From assembly GCA_023369685.1 (NCBI GenBank), contig SACZ01000006.1, positions 1,715 through 65,714 of the forward strand: 64,000 nucleotides of DNA, given 5' to 3'. Under the pieces are notes generated by a model. It searched no databases. It worked only from the letters and a program-made list of their open reading frames with translations, and was not told where the DNA came from. How positions within the stretch are numbered: position 1 is the first letter of the stretch; every line of letters begins with the position of its first letter. Below are positions 47,187 through 56,201 of this stretch, piece after piece. The DNA is from Prolixibacteraceae bacterium JC049 (GTDB lineage Bacteria; Bacteroidota; Bacteroidia; Bacteroidales; Prolixibacteraceae). A program made the translations under genes and the position numbers.

Positions 47187-50100
47187 TTAGAAATTAACAT
47201 TGAAACCAAATGTATAGCGTTTAGATCTTGGTGTTGTAGATCGGTCAGCTCCGATTAGATTTGTCCAACTTCCACCAATACTTACCTCTGGATCTTGTCC
47301 TTTGTAGCCTGTCAGAGTCCATAGGTCATAACCAGATGCAAATAATTCAAGTTGTTTTATTCCCAACGACTTTAAGAATGCTTTATCTCTCAACTTATAA
47401 CTAATTGAAACCGATTTTAATCGTAGGTAAGAACCATTTTCAACAAAGCGATCTGAACCTAAATAGTTATAGCCCACTCGATATAAAGCTCTGGGAGTAT
47501 CGGTTACATCTCCTGGTCTTCTCCAGCGTTTTAACACGGCAGTACTCTGGTTATTTCTTCCTCCCATGTTTTCGGTATTCATGCGAGCAATATTTACAAT
47601 TTCCTGACCTACAGAAAAACTGAAGTTTGCACGTACAGTTAAATTCTTATAGGTAATATCGGTTCCCAAACCACCCATTAGGTCAGGCATACCATTACCT
47701 AAATAAACAACATCATATTTGTCAATCACACCATCTTTGTTAATGTCGCGGTACTTAGCATCACCTGCCTGATAAACATAATTATTGGTTGACATTCTTA
47801 CAGGCTCTCCTGACAGTGAGTAAATCACATTTCCATTTGAATCGGTTGCATAGGTATCTTCCTCTTTCGAATAAACTCCATCATAAATAAAGCCGTAAAA
47901 AGCACCTATCGGATCACCTAAACGCAAGGTTTTAGCGTAACTTTTCTCTCCATTTGTAAGCTCAAAACTTTTATTGCTAAAGTTGGATGGGTACGACAGA
48001 ATTTCGTTAAAGTTTTGCGAAAGATTAATTACAAAACCAGCTTTCCAATCTTTCGATCTAAGCACACGAACACGTGATGTAAACTCCCAGCCATAGTTTT
48101 GAGCACTACCCATGTTTAAGTATTTAATCTTGTCAAAACCTGTTGTTCCGGGCAACTTTACATCTTTAAAAAACATGTCTTCTGTCTTCTTTTTATACAC
48201 ATCGACAGTGAAAATGTATCTACTATCAAACAATTCGGCGCTAATACCTAAGTTTGTTTGAGTAATTCGTTCCGGTTTTAAGTTATCCATCTGAATATTT
48301 TCCGGACGAATAATAGGCATGTTTATATAAGATCCTGAAGCAGCATAAGTAGAATATGCGCTACCAAATGGTAAGTTACCATTACGTCCCCAACTGGCAC
48401 GTAAACGCAAATCAGTCAACCAATCCTTTTTCAAAAATTCTTCCGCTGAAAGTCTCCAGGAAAGTCCAACACTAGGATATAAGTTCCAACGTACTTTTTT
48501 ACCCACTGACGAATTTCCACTTGAGCGTAAGTTTAAGTCTACAATGTATTTATCGTTGTATTTATAGTGACCTGCAGCCAAAAAAGATACAGAACGACTG
48601 TCGCCTGTTCCACTTTTTAATTCGGTAATAGTTCCCCCCGACGATGGATCGGTAACTTGTGTTGAATTAAGTCCCCAAACTGTACTAGTATATGAATCGC
48701 TGGTACTCATTCTGGTTGTTGTAGCAGCCATGAATGATAATTCGTGCTTTTCTTCAAACACATTGAAATAGTTTAACCTGTTGTATACGTATAGATTAAA
48801 CGATTCATTCGTTGCATCAGTAGCACGATTGGCATTGTTATTATTCCAGGGTACACCAGTTACTACTTGTGGTAAATATTTCTTTGTTTGGTGGTTATTT
48901 AGGTCCATCGAAACATCCGATTGCCATGTAAACCCTTTTGCAAAATTATACCTTACTCTAAATGTAGATCTAATGCGACTACTTTCTACATTTGAGAATG
49001 ACTCATTTACAGCTGCAAGTGGGTTGTATACCCCATGCAAGTCACCCTGCCAGTTTTGAGCATTATCATCAGCAGTAAAATAGATATCGGTAATATTACC
49101 ATTGATGTCGTATTCGTAAGGACTCATCCCCGGATTCTTAATATATGCAACACCACGTGGGTGAGGTATTTTGTGATTACTGCTAGGATCACTATAAGGA
49201 GCCTTCTTTACACTTCGTGAGAAGTTGAAATCGGTTGAAAAGGTTAATTTTGTTGACACCTTGTAATCTATGTTAATTTTTGTAGTAAAACGATCAAGAG
49301 ATGTGCCAATGGTTGTACCATTATCGTTTACATATGAAGCTGATGCATAATAACGCGCACGGTCACCTCCACCACGCAAAGACAAGGAATGGTCTCTAAT
49401 CAACGATGATTGTGTAATCAAGTCAAGCCAATTGGTTTCTGAATTGAATTCATCATAATACTTAAAATTAGGATTCAGATAATTAGTCAATTTCTGATAT
49501 TCTCCTTCAAGTTTATGATAATCGAATTTTGACTTAAATCCTTTCATATAGTTCCACATCGCGTCTTGCTGCAATGCGTAATATTGATTACGATCAAGTA
49601 CTGGAATAGGATTGGGTTCCTCTCTTGCCGAAAACTTAGACGAAAATGTAATGTTGGTTTTACCTCGAACACCTCGTTTCGATGTAATTACTAACACTCC
49701 ATTTGAGCCTCTCTCCCCCCATATTGCTGTAGCTGCAGCATCTTTCAAGACTTCAATGCTTTGAATATCATTGGGCGAAATGTTTACCAATGCTCCAAAG
49801 TCTTCCTGGTTAGCCGTTGCAAAGTCAAAATCATCACCTATTTTGGTGTCAAACGGAATACCATCAACAACAATCAATGGCTCGTTATTACCATTTAACG
49901 ATGCTGTACCTCTAATTCTAATGGCCGAATTAGAGCCCGGATCGCCCGAATTAGCAACAATATTAACGTTTGCTAACTGACCAGACATGGCATCTTCTAA
50001 CGATGTCACCTGCACACCGTTCATTTTTTCCATATCGAAAGTCTCAGTTGCAGCAGACATATCACGAGCGGCAATTTTAAACAACCCATTGTCTTTATAA

Positions 50101-50453
50101 TTGCGACCTTTAATTGAAATTTCTTCAATTACCTCATTCTTACTAATTAATTTAATGTTGATAATTTTTTTATTCTCAACATTAAGAGTTTGCGTTTTCA
50201 TTCCAATAAATGAAAATTGAATAACTCCATCTTTAGGAACTTTAATGAAATAGCGACCATCAAAATCGGTGTTTGTACCACCAATCACACGCTTATTTTC
50301 ATTTAATAAGGCAATCGTTACACCAATCATTGGTTCATTGTTGTTGTCGGTAACAACTCCACGAACATTTATATATTCCGCAGTGCTTTGGGCAAATACT
50401 GATTTTAGTACCACAATACACAAAAGCGGTATTATTGCAATTAATTTTTTCAT
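47187..50453 (-). CDS. SusC-like TonB-dependent transporter without STN domain, first pair of PUL C
   Basis: The 1088-aa receptor has a signal peptide (IAIIPLLCIVVLKSVFAQ), a carboxypeptidase-D-like domain at about 28-110 (VTDNNNEPMIGVTIALLNEN), a plug at about 130-270 ('IRIRGTASLNGNNEPLIVVD', 'EVLKDAAATAIWGERGSNGV') and a barrel ending 'YTFGFNVNF'. It has no STN domain, so FecR/sigma signalling is not expected. This agrees with the LacI-type operators at the head of the operon. It is only 10 bp after the four-fasciclin gene. The pair is distinct in sequence from the second SusC of the operon. Confidence 0.95.
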   Translation of the reverse strand: MKKLIAIIPLLCIVVLKSVFAQSTAEYINVRGVVTDNNNEPMIGVTIALLNENKRVIGGTNTDFDGRYFIKVPKDGVIQFSFIGMKTQTLNVENKKIINIKLISKNEVIEEISIKGRNYKDNGLFKIAARDMSAATETFDMEKMNGVQVTSLEDAMSGQLANVNIVANSGDPGSNSAIRIRGTASLNGNNEPLIVVDGIPFDTKIGDDFDFATANQEDFGALVNISPNDIQSIEVLKDAAATAIWGERGSNGVLVITSKRGVRGKTNITFSSKFSAREEPNPIPVLDRNQYYALQQDAMWNYMKGFKSKFDYHKLEGEYQKLTNYLNPNFKYYDEFNSETNWLDLITQSSLIRDHSLSLRGGGDRARYYASASYVNDNGTTIGTSLDRFTTKINIDYKVSTKLTFSTDFNFSRSVKKAPYSDPSSNHKIPHPRGVAYIKNPGMSPYEYDINGNITDIYFTADDNAQNWQGDLHGVYNPLAAVNESFSNVESSRIRSTFRVRYNFAKGFTWQSDVSMDLNNHQTKKYLPQVVTGVPWNNNNANRATDATNESFNLYVYNRLNYFNVFEEKHELSFMAATTTRMSTSDSYTSTVWGLNSTQVTDPSSGGTITELKSGTGDSRSVSFLAAGHYKYNDKYIVDLNLRSSGNSSVGKKVRWNLYPSVGLSWRLSAEEFLKKDWLTDLRLRASWGRNGNLPFGSAYSTYAASGSYINMPIIRPENIQMDNLKPERITQTNLGISAELFDSRYIFTVDVYKKKTEDMFFKDVKLPGTTGFDKIKYLNMGSAQNYGWEFTSRVRVLRSKDWKAGFVINLSQNFNEILSYPSNFSNKSFELTNGEKSYAKTLRLGDPIGAFYGFIYDGVYSKEEDTYATDSNGNVIYSLSGEPVRMSTNNYVYQAGDAKYRDINKDGVIDKYDVVYLGNGMPDLMGGLGTDITYKNLTVRANFSFSVGQEIVNIARMNTENMGGRNNQSTAVLKRWRRPGDVTDTPRALYRVGYNYLGSDRFVENGSYLRLKSVSISYKLRDKAFLKSLGIKQLELFASGYDLWTLTGYKGQDPEVSIGGSWTNLIGADRSTTPRSKRYTFGFNVNF

Positions 50454-50463
50454 ATTTTAAATC

Positions 50464-52644
50464 TTAAAAAAGCCCATCAACACTATAAACTATACCATCC
50501 GTTCCGATATAAACAGGTGTAGTTACAATACTTGAAACAGAACTATTAGTTTCTTTATTTAATACGGTCAGGTTATCACTGCTTGCAGTACACTTAAGTT
50601 TAGTGTAAACCAGCTTAGTAGGTGTTGAATTTTCGTTATCAAGCTGCATCGAGTTAAATACTTTACTCGTATTATCTCCAGGAACAAGGTAGTTCGGTTG
50701 ATCATTCTTCTGCATTGAGATGAAATATTGCAAACACCATTTTGCAAGTGCATCTTGTTTTTCCTTTAACACTTCTCCACTGTCAGAATCCAATGGAATC
50801 TCAGGAATTGCACCATCATCTATTCCTTTTAAAATGACTTCATTTTCAGGGGCTAACATGATGTAGTTATCAAATCCAAATTTGGATGTAAACTTAGATG
50901 ATTCGGTCATCAAGTTTGCTTTTCTCAGTAGTCGCTTAAATTCTCTGAACTCTGTATAGGTTTCCCCTAACTTCGAAATTGAATATTTTGGAGAATTTAG
51001 CGTTTTAGAAATTTTGTAAACATTTCCGTTTGTAGGACTCTTATCTGTGCTTAAAACTTCTGCATAAAGTTGGTCTTCTTCTCCCAGCTCATCCTCATTG
51101 ATGTACAACTTATTATCGGCGTATTTTATTAAACTAAAGTTAGTCACGTTTTTAACAAATCCTTTACCTGAAAAATCAAAGTCTTTTTCTAGTAAAGCAA
51201 TGTGTAAATCAACCATTTTGGAAAGATCTGATATGTTGTACTCTTTCCAATCACCAGTGAAATTCACCTCTATTTTTTCGTCACCAAAAGGATATCCTTC
51301 TTTAGTAATTCTAATCAAATCTTCGTTAAAAGAATCATCATCAGCAACAAACAAAGCCAAATCTAAATCTCTATTGTTTAATAAATTAATGTTTAAACTT
51401 TTTTCAACGAACCAAGAAAACAGTTGTGTTTTATCTGTCTGAATAACTCCTTTCATTACAGAGTTGAATAGCGATGGCTCCAGCACTTTATTTATTCCGT
51501 ATACAACACCATTGCTACCAAGTTCTTTAAAAACAATATTTTCTTTATTGAAATCAAGTTCATCGCCCCAACTGGTTGTAATCTTACCATTTTCAATATC
51601 TTCCATCCATGCCATTGTACTTGATTGAACATGTTGTTTTAGGATGTACTTTAAGGCTAAAACCGGAATTTCTTGGAAATTTTCTGCCGCTCCTGGTCCA
51701 AATTTTGATTCTAAAAATGCTTTCAATACCTCATTGGTAGGTACAAACATTGCACCTGTGTTAAAGTCAAGCTTATACAAGTCGGTATTTCCCTCAGTAT
51801 AAGTATTGTACAAAACGTTACTTTTGGTAAATAAAGAATCTGCACCAAAAGCTTCTTTGTATTTATCAAAATCGCTTTCATAATTATATTTTCCGAAGTA
51901 GTCGTATAACTTGCTAAACAATGAGAACTGTTCATTTTCCTTTAGAATACGATCTGCACTACGCAAAGGATCAGTTAATTTATCAACTTCGAACACATAG
52001 CCATTATCGGTTGGAATTTCGTACTTAATAATTCTGGCTCCATTTCCCAAAATAGTTTCACCGTTCCAGGTTCCTTCTCCAAAAAGAAGATCAACACTAG
52101 CTTTAGGGTCACTAATCTCCATCGCCTCAAAATACCTTTTCGAAAAGAAGTTGATCATCTTAGGAGAGTTAAAAAGCCAAACATCACGTTGAGCTGAACC
52201 ATAAGGAATTCTTTCCTGGTAAGCATCTGTTGTGTGCAAAGATGTTAACCTAAAATACTTTCCTCGCAGGTGTTTTTCATCTTTAAAATGATAAAGTTCT
52301 AGTTCATCGCGATTAAATGAACGTAGTCCGGTAGTGTAATTGATTAATGCTTTTAATTCCTTTTCTGGAATATCTGCAACCGAATTATAGTTTTTCCGCT
52401 TTAGATATTCATTAAAAGCATTGTCGTTAGGAATAAAGCAGGTCATCAACACTTTCCCGTCAAAGTCCTCTTTTAAACCTAATCTGTCTACAGCAGACAA
52501 ATAGAGAGAAAACCTCTCTTCTTGCTGTAAAAATTCATAAGTTGACCCTTTTAACCAGTCGGGTCTTTGGTAATAATCATTTTCAACCTCACAACTCATC
52601 AGAAGTAATGTGAAAATGAAAATACCATACAGCATTTTTTTCAT
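50464..52644 (-). CDS. Lipoprotein with four fasciclin-like modules, first gene of PUL C
   Basis: The 726-aa lipoprotein (GIFIFTLLLMSCEVENDYY, Cys18) appears to be built of four FAS1-like modules: about 35-230 ('VLMTCFIPNDNAFNEYLK'), 235-390 ('GAMFVPTNEVLKAFLESKFG' to 'GSNGVVYGINKVLEP'), 395-555 ('LDLALFVADDDSFNEDLI') and 560-726 ('NYIMLAPENEVILKGID' to 'GTDGIVYSVDGLF'). The second and fourth show the classic closing strand; the first and third are weaker. A FAS1 array heading a SusCD operon suggests a long surface-exposed binding or adhesion protein. The gene follows a leader of about 600 nt from the predicted promoter at 53250. Confidence 0.8.
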   Translation of the reverse strand: MKKMLYGIFIFTLLLMSCEVENDYYQRPDWLKGSTYEFLQQEERFSLYLSAVDRLGLKEDFDGKVLMTCFIPNDNAFNEYLKRKNYNSVADIPEKELKALINYTTGLRSFNRDELELYHFKDEKHLRGKYFRLTSLHTTDAYQERIPYGSAQRDVWLFNSPKMINFFSKRYFEAMEISDPKASVDLLFGEGTWNGETILGNGARIIKYEIPTDNGYVFEVDKLTDPLRSADRILKENEQFSLFSKLYDYFGKYNYESDFDKYKEAFGADSLFTKSNVLYNTYTEGNTDLYKLDFNTGAMFVPTNEVLKAFLESKFGPGAAENFQEIPVLALKYILKQHVQSSTMAWMEDIENGKITTSWGDELDFNKENIVFKELGSNGVVYGINKVLEPSLFNSVMKGVIQTDKTQLFSWFVEKSLNINLLNNRDLDLALFVADDDSFNEDLIRITKEGYPFGDEKIEVNFTGDWKEYNISDLSKMVDLHIALLEKDFDFSGKGFVKNVTNFSLIKYADNKLYINEDELGEEDQLYAEVLSTDKSPTNGNVYKISKTLNSPKYSISKLGETYTEFREFKRLLRKANLMTESSKFTSKFGFDNYIMLAPENEVILKGIDDGAIPEIPLDSDSGEVLKEKQDALAKWCLQYFISMQKNDQPNYLVPGDNTSKVFNSMQLDNENSTPTKLVYTKLKCTASSDNLTVLNKETNSSVSSIVTTPVYIGTDGIVYSVDGLF

Positions 52645-52919
52645 AAATCTAATTTTTAATTAGTTTAGTTAGTTAATTAAGTTGTATAATTCAGGAGTTT
52701 CCAGAATTCATAATTTATAGGTTATTCATTTTTGCTAAGGCTCTCCCACACAACACAGAAGAATTACTATCTCCAAGTCAGGATAATTATAGTTTAGTTT
52801 CATAAATAACTACACACTTTTCACCCACTCATAATTCAACACTAACCAGTCACTTCTATCATTAATAGCTGCAACAGAAGCTATTGTTCTAACAAATGGA
52901 TTCAAACCCATCTCAAACA

Positions 52920-52931
52920 GCAATCGATTGC
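52920..52931. promoter_or_regulatory. GCAATCGATTGC palindromic site in the PUL C leader
   Basis: A perfect 12-bp palindrome about 275 bp before the first PUL C gene. It shares the CAATCGATTG core with 37248 and 53171. It could be an auxiliary operator for looping repression. Confidence 0.55.
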
Positions 52932-53170
52932 ATAACTTTTCAGTAAAATAATTTGACCGATTTAAAAAGTTGCTGTACTCAATTTAACTGGGAAACTGAC
53001 TACCTCCTTCTTAATATTTTCATTATGTATCAATAACAATTCTATAGTTCTATCCAATAACAATCAGCCATACTAAAGGCTATTTTATTAGCTAATGAGT
53101 TTAAGCGCAGAATCAGTATCCATACGATCCAATTAGTTTATTTCATTTTCTTAAACTCATTGCTAACTAC

Positions 53171-53180
53171 AATCGATTGC
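53171..53180. promoter_or_regulatory. CAATCGATTG palindromic site downstream of the PUL C promoter
   Basis: Identical in core and immediate flanks (ACAATCGATTGCACA) to the site in the GH2 leader. It lies about 70 bp downstream of the predicted -7 element, as in the enzyme operon. Confidence 0.6.
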
Positions 53181-53224
53181 ACACTTTCTTCAACAAAAAC
53201 CCCTACAACTTGTAAAGGCACTTT

Positions 53225-53239
53225 TGCTAAAACGTTTAA
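53225..53239. promoter_or_regulatory. AAACGTTT operator, downstream copy (PUL C)
   Basis: TGCTAAAACGTTTAA is the exact inverted copy of TTAAACGTTTTAGCA at 53255-53269, 15 bp away. This second site is absent from the enzyme-operon promoter. Confidence 0.6.
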
Positions 53240-53249
53240 TCTAGCACTA

Positions 53250-53269
53250 CAAACTTAAACGTTTTAGCA
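53250..53269 (-). promoter_or_regulatory. -7 element overlapped by AAACGTTT operator (PUL C)
   Basis: TAAGTTTG (53250-53257) is preceded on the minus strand by TGCTAAAACGTTTAA (53255-53269), the same overlap as at 37329-37348. This is the predicted promoter of the seven-gene PUL C operon. Confidence 0.7.
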
Positions 53270-53378
53270 TGAAAAAAAAATTTAGCTGCAAAAAATATTT
53301 TATAACCTCATAATTTCACAACTACATATTTATCAACAATCACCACATTTTCACAGTACTAAAACAGCAAATACAGCA

Positions 53379-53419
53379 ATGAGATTGAGCCACAAACAAC
53401 AACTGCATCTCAACCTCAT
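53379..53419 (-). terminator. Probable terminator of the DUF608/GH9 unit
   Basis: ATGAGATTGAG pairs with CTCAACCTCAT with one mismatch (a G-U pair on the minus strand) around a 19-nt loop, 20 bp after the stop at 53439. The T-tract is weak. Confidence 0.5.
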
Positions 53420-53438
53420 CACAACATGTAATATATTA

Positions 53439-56027
53439 CTAATAAATAATCTCTAACTTATCTCCTTTTCTCATTTTGAGTGCTAAATCAAATAGCTTTA
53501 CTTTAGCATTTTTGTTTACAAATTGGAATTTAACAGGGGTACCATTTAACTCGACGCGTAGATCACTCCCTCGTCTATCAAAAATTAATTCATTAAGGTC
53601 AAGCTCTCCATACTTCACTTCAATAATATTCACCCTCTTTTTGCCAACCATCTTCTGGGTAATATTTCCCCATGCATTAGCCGAAGAGAAAAAACCATTG
53701 AAATTATCTTTCTGTATATTAGGAGAAAAAGCCATTATTCCCCTAGGCCCATTATAATGAAATCCTTCCAATGCCTTTAGAATTCCCCATGAAGCCATTG
53801 CTCTACCATAGTGATCTCCACACTCTATTTCATTCCATGGATTATGTTTTTCCGGTCTGTAACGCTCATGCACTCCTTTTACCAACGATAATCCTTCTTC
53901 CAACATCCCATTATAAATCATTCCGGTAGCTACCTGATATTCAATACCGGTCCACACTTCATTTCTGTAACGAACTCCATTCTTATTCAGGTGCTTGCTC
54001 AATGGCCACGTGCATATGAATAATCCAGGCTCTCCTGCTGTTGCATAATCCCGCTCCGGAGTATACTTCTTAGCTTGAGCACCTACATCCTTAGTCCAGT
54101 TATAGCGCCATATCGAATTAAATGTACTATCTATTTTTTGCGACGAATAGATGTCTCCAAGAGCCAATAAATATGACCATGTCTGACCAAATAGCTGATC
54201 GCTCAAACACCCTTTAGCATACTGAAATTTTGGATGTTTCTTCAAATCTACATCCTGAATAAAATAGTGCCCATTCCACAAACGTTTCTCGGTTTGTTCC
54301 CTACCAGATTCGGCTATCTTCCTACATCTATTTTCAAAAGCAACATCTCCGATAATCTTAGCCATTTGTTCTGATGCTTTTAGTGCTGCCAGATAAAGAC
54401 TCCCAACGTAGGTATTGGCTCCACTAAAGTGAATGTCATAAGTATTCGATTGGGTTGTCTCCATTAAACCATCGTCATTTCCATCTTCTTTTATGGCATG
54501 TTCCATCGCCTTTTTAATCTTCTTCCAATTTCGCGATAAGAAAATATTATCCTTACTCATAAGATGCTCACGGTAAGCCTTTAAAATTGCACCTAAGTGA
54601 CCATCCATAAAGACACGTTCTCTGCCATCTCTGGATAATATTCCACCATCTTTTTGAAGTGAAACTCCAAAATCAGATTTCTCCCTGATACTTCGCTCTA
54701 TCGAAGGAAACAGGTGTGCTGTAGCCTGAGCATAGTTGTACACATGCGTGCAATTACCATAGCAAGAACCAACTCCTTCCCAAAACATAAATTTATTGTC
54801 GGCATACCATTGTACCGTTTCTGTGGCCAATATGGAAGCAGGCATTAAAATGCGCTGTTTCAGCCAGTAAGGCAACGATGACTCTTCATACCAACTTTTA
54901 TGAAAAGTATATGTTCCTGCTATTAATTCTTCGGAATTATTAATGAAATAATCGGCAACATCTAACGACGAATTGTACCAATTGGCATACATATTTCCTC
55001 GGATTAATCCCTTTGTTTTTATGGGTTTATTCCAATCCCAGCCCATGTCAACATCCATAGGGCGATTGGGAAAGAACCAGGTCAATAAGAAACTCAACTC
55101 CTTCTCTTCACCTGCTTTTAGCTGCACCTTTCCAGCCACACTGCCAATAAGCTCTTCTCCCAGCTCTTTACTTATTTCTTCCCTGTTATTTTTTCCGGTG
55201 TTCACCACGCCTTTTTTGCCCAACAAGCTCAAACTCATGTTTCCAAAATATGGATGATGACTGTCTTTACTGTTGGATGGAAGAAAATCCATAAACAGGC
55301 TACTTCTTTCGGCTGTACTCCTATCTGTATTTCTTATTTTACCAATAGTTTTCTCTTTTAGATCGGCCATAACCATATTCTGAATAAAACCAGTTAGTTT
55401 TACTTTTACAGAACGTTTAGTATTATTTCGAACTTTAAACTTTAGAACAGTGGCCGGATTGGCCGAGACTCGCAAGTTGTGAGGAATGAAAGGTGAAAAG
55501 ACATCCATCTGAATGGATACAGGAAGTTTAAAATCGGTGCTTTCGTATTTAATTTTAGCAATTGGATATTCTCCTATAAACTGTACATCGTTAAACGAGC
55601 TTTTATTTAGCTCTTTCCTGATTTTCTTTTTTCCGGTTTCCACTTCTACTTCAAAGCCTTGCTTGAAATAGCTGAATGGTTCAAATGTCTGATAACAAAC
55701 CTGCCATGGTCCATGAGGAGTTTCAAAATTCATTTCATCAGAACGTCCGGGGCCCGTATTATATGCATTGTTGGCAATCCACCAGTAAGCTAATGTTCCA
55801 TCTCCTCTTACATATAACTGACCACTGGCAATTCCAGATACCGGCATACCAATTGTGGTGAGTTCACTTCCCCGGTACACTTTTCTACTCCCACGATCTA
55901 ACAAGGATTGTTTCCACTCTTTTGTTAGCTGTTTCTCGGCAGCGATCATGTGCCCAAACTTATTCTGGGCATTCCCAATGTGTATTCCTACCCAAAATAA
56001 AACTGCAGCTGCAATAATTTTCATCAT
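53439..56027 (-). CDS. DUF608 / GH116-like glycosidase
   Basis: An 862-aa secreted protein (ISO: signal AAAVLFWVGIHIGNAQ). The N-terminal beta-sandwich at about 45-330 begins 'TTIGMPVSGIASGQLYVRGD', the hallmark of the GH116 N-domain. The (alpha/alpha)6 domain at about 375-790 holds 'FWEGVGSCYGNCTHVYNYAQ', 'EDGNDDGLMETTQSNTYDIH' and 'FSGANTYVGSLYLAALKASE'. Asp531 in 'NTYDIHFSG' fits the GH116 acid/base. The segment where GH116 carries its nucleophile Glu reads 'LMPASILATETVQWYADN', so the nucleophile is not obvious. Known GH116 activities are beta-glucosidase, beta-xylosidase and glucosylceramidase. The gene follows GH9 after 174 bp and is probably in the same unit. Confidence 0.8.
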   Translation of the reverse strand: MMKIIAAAVLFWVGIHIGNAQNKFGHMIAAEKQLTKEWKQSLLDRGSRKVYRGSELTTIGMPVSGIASGQLYVRGDGTLAYWWIANNAYNTGPGRSDEMNFETPHGPWQVCYQTFEPFSYFKQGFEVEVETGKKKIRKELNKSSFNDVQFIGEYPIAKIKYESTDFKLPVSIQMDVFSPFIPHNLRVSANPATVLKFKVRNNTKRSVKVKLTGFIQNMVMADLKEKTIGKIRNTDRSTAERSSLFMDFLPSNSKDSHHPYFGNMSLSLLGKKGVVNTGKNNREEISKELGEELIGSVAGKVQLKAGEEKELSFLLTWFFPNRPMDVDMGWDWNKPIKTKGLIRGNMYANWYNSSLDVADYFINNSEELIAGTYTFHKSWYEESSLPYWLKQRILMPASILATETVQWYADNKFMFWEGVGSCYGNCTHVYNYAQATAHLFPSIERSIREKSDFGVSLQKDGGILSRDGRERVFMDGHLGAILKAYREHLMSKDNIFLSRNWKKIKKAMEHAIKEDGNDDGLMETTQSNTYDIHFSGANTYVGSLYLAALKASEQMAKIIGDVAFENRCRKIAESGREQTEKRLWNGHYFIQDVDLKKHPKFQYAKGCLSDQLFGQTWSYLLALGDIYSSQKIDSTFNSIWRYNWTKDVGAQAKKYTPERDYATAGEPGLFICTWPLSKHLNKNGVRYRNEVWTGIEYQVATGMIYNGMLEEGLSLVKGVHERYRPEKHNPWNEIECGDHYGRAMASWGILKALEGFHYNGPRGIMAFSPNIQKDNFNGFFSSANAWGNITQKMVGKKRVNIIEVKYGELDLNELIFDRRGSDLRVELNGTPVKFQFVNKNAKVKLFDLALKMRKGDKLEIIY

Positions 56028-56201
56028 AAAACTTTTCTTAATCGATATTTAATACTCAACAGACTGCTAAATTAGCTTCAACACACATTGTAAAAGGGGC
56101 ACCAATCATGCAATAAAGTATCTATTTTATGAAACCACATTCTATATCGGGACAAGTAAGAGCCTATGGTTCATCCACAAGCTCTCTTCTCCCGTTTTCA
56201 A

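Larger units (their letters stand above)
52645..53438. other. Long regulatory region of PUL C (794 bp)
   Basis: It contains the -7/operator block (53225-53269), two CAATCGATTG-type palindromes (52920-52931 and 53171-53180), an imperfect inverted repeat (53088-53106 with 53151-53167), a relic ATG-AAA-TAA at 53145-53147 in a context matching the GH2 start, and the terminator of the DUF608 gene (53379-53419). No real gene is seen in it. Confidence 0.75.
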
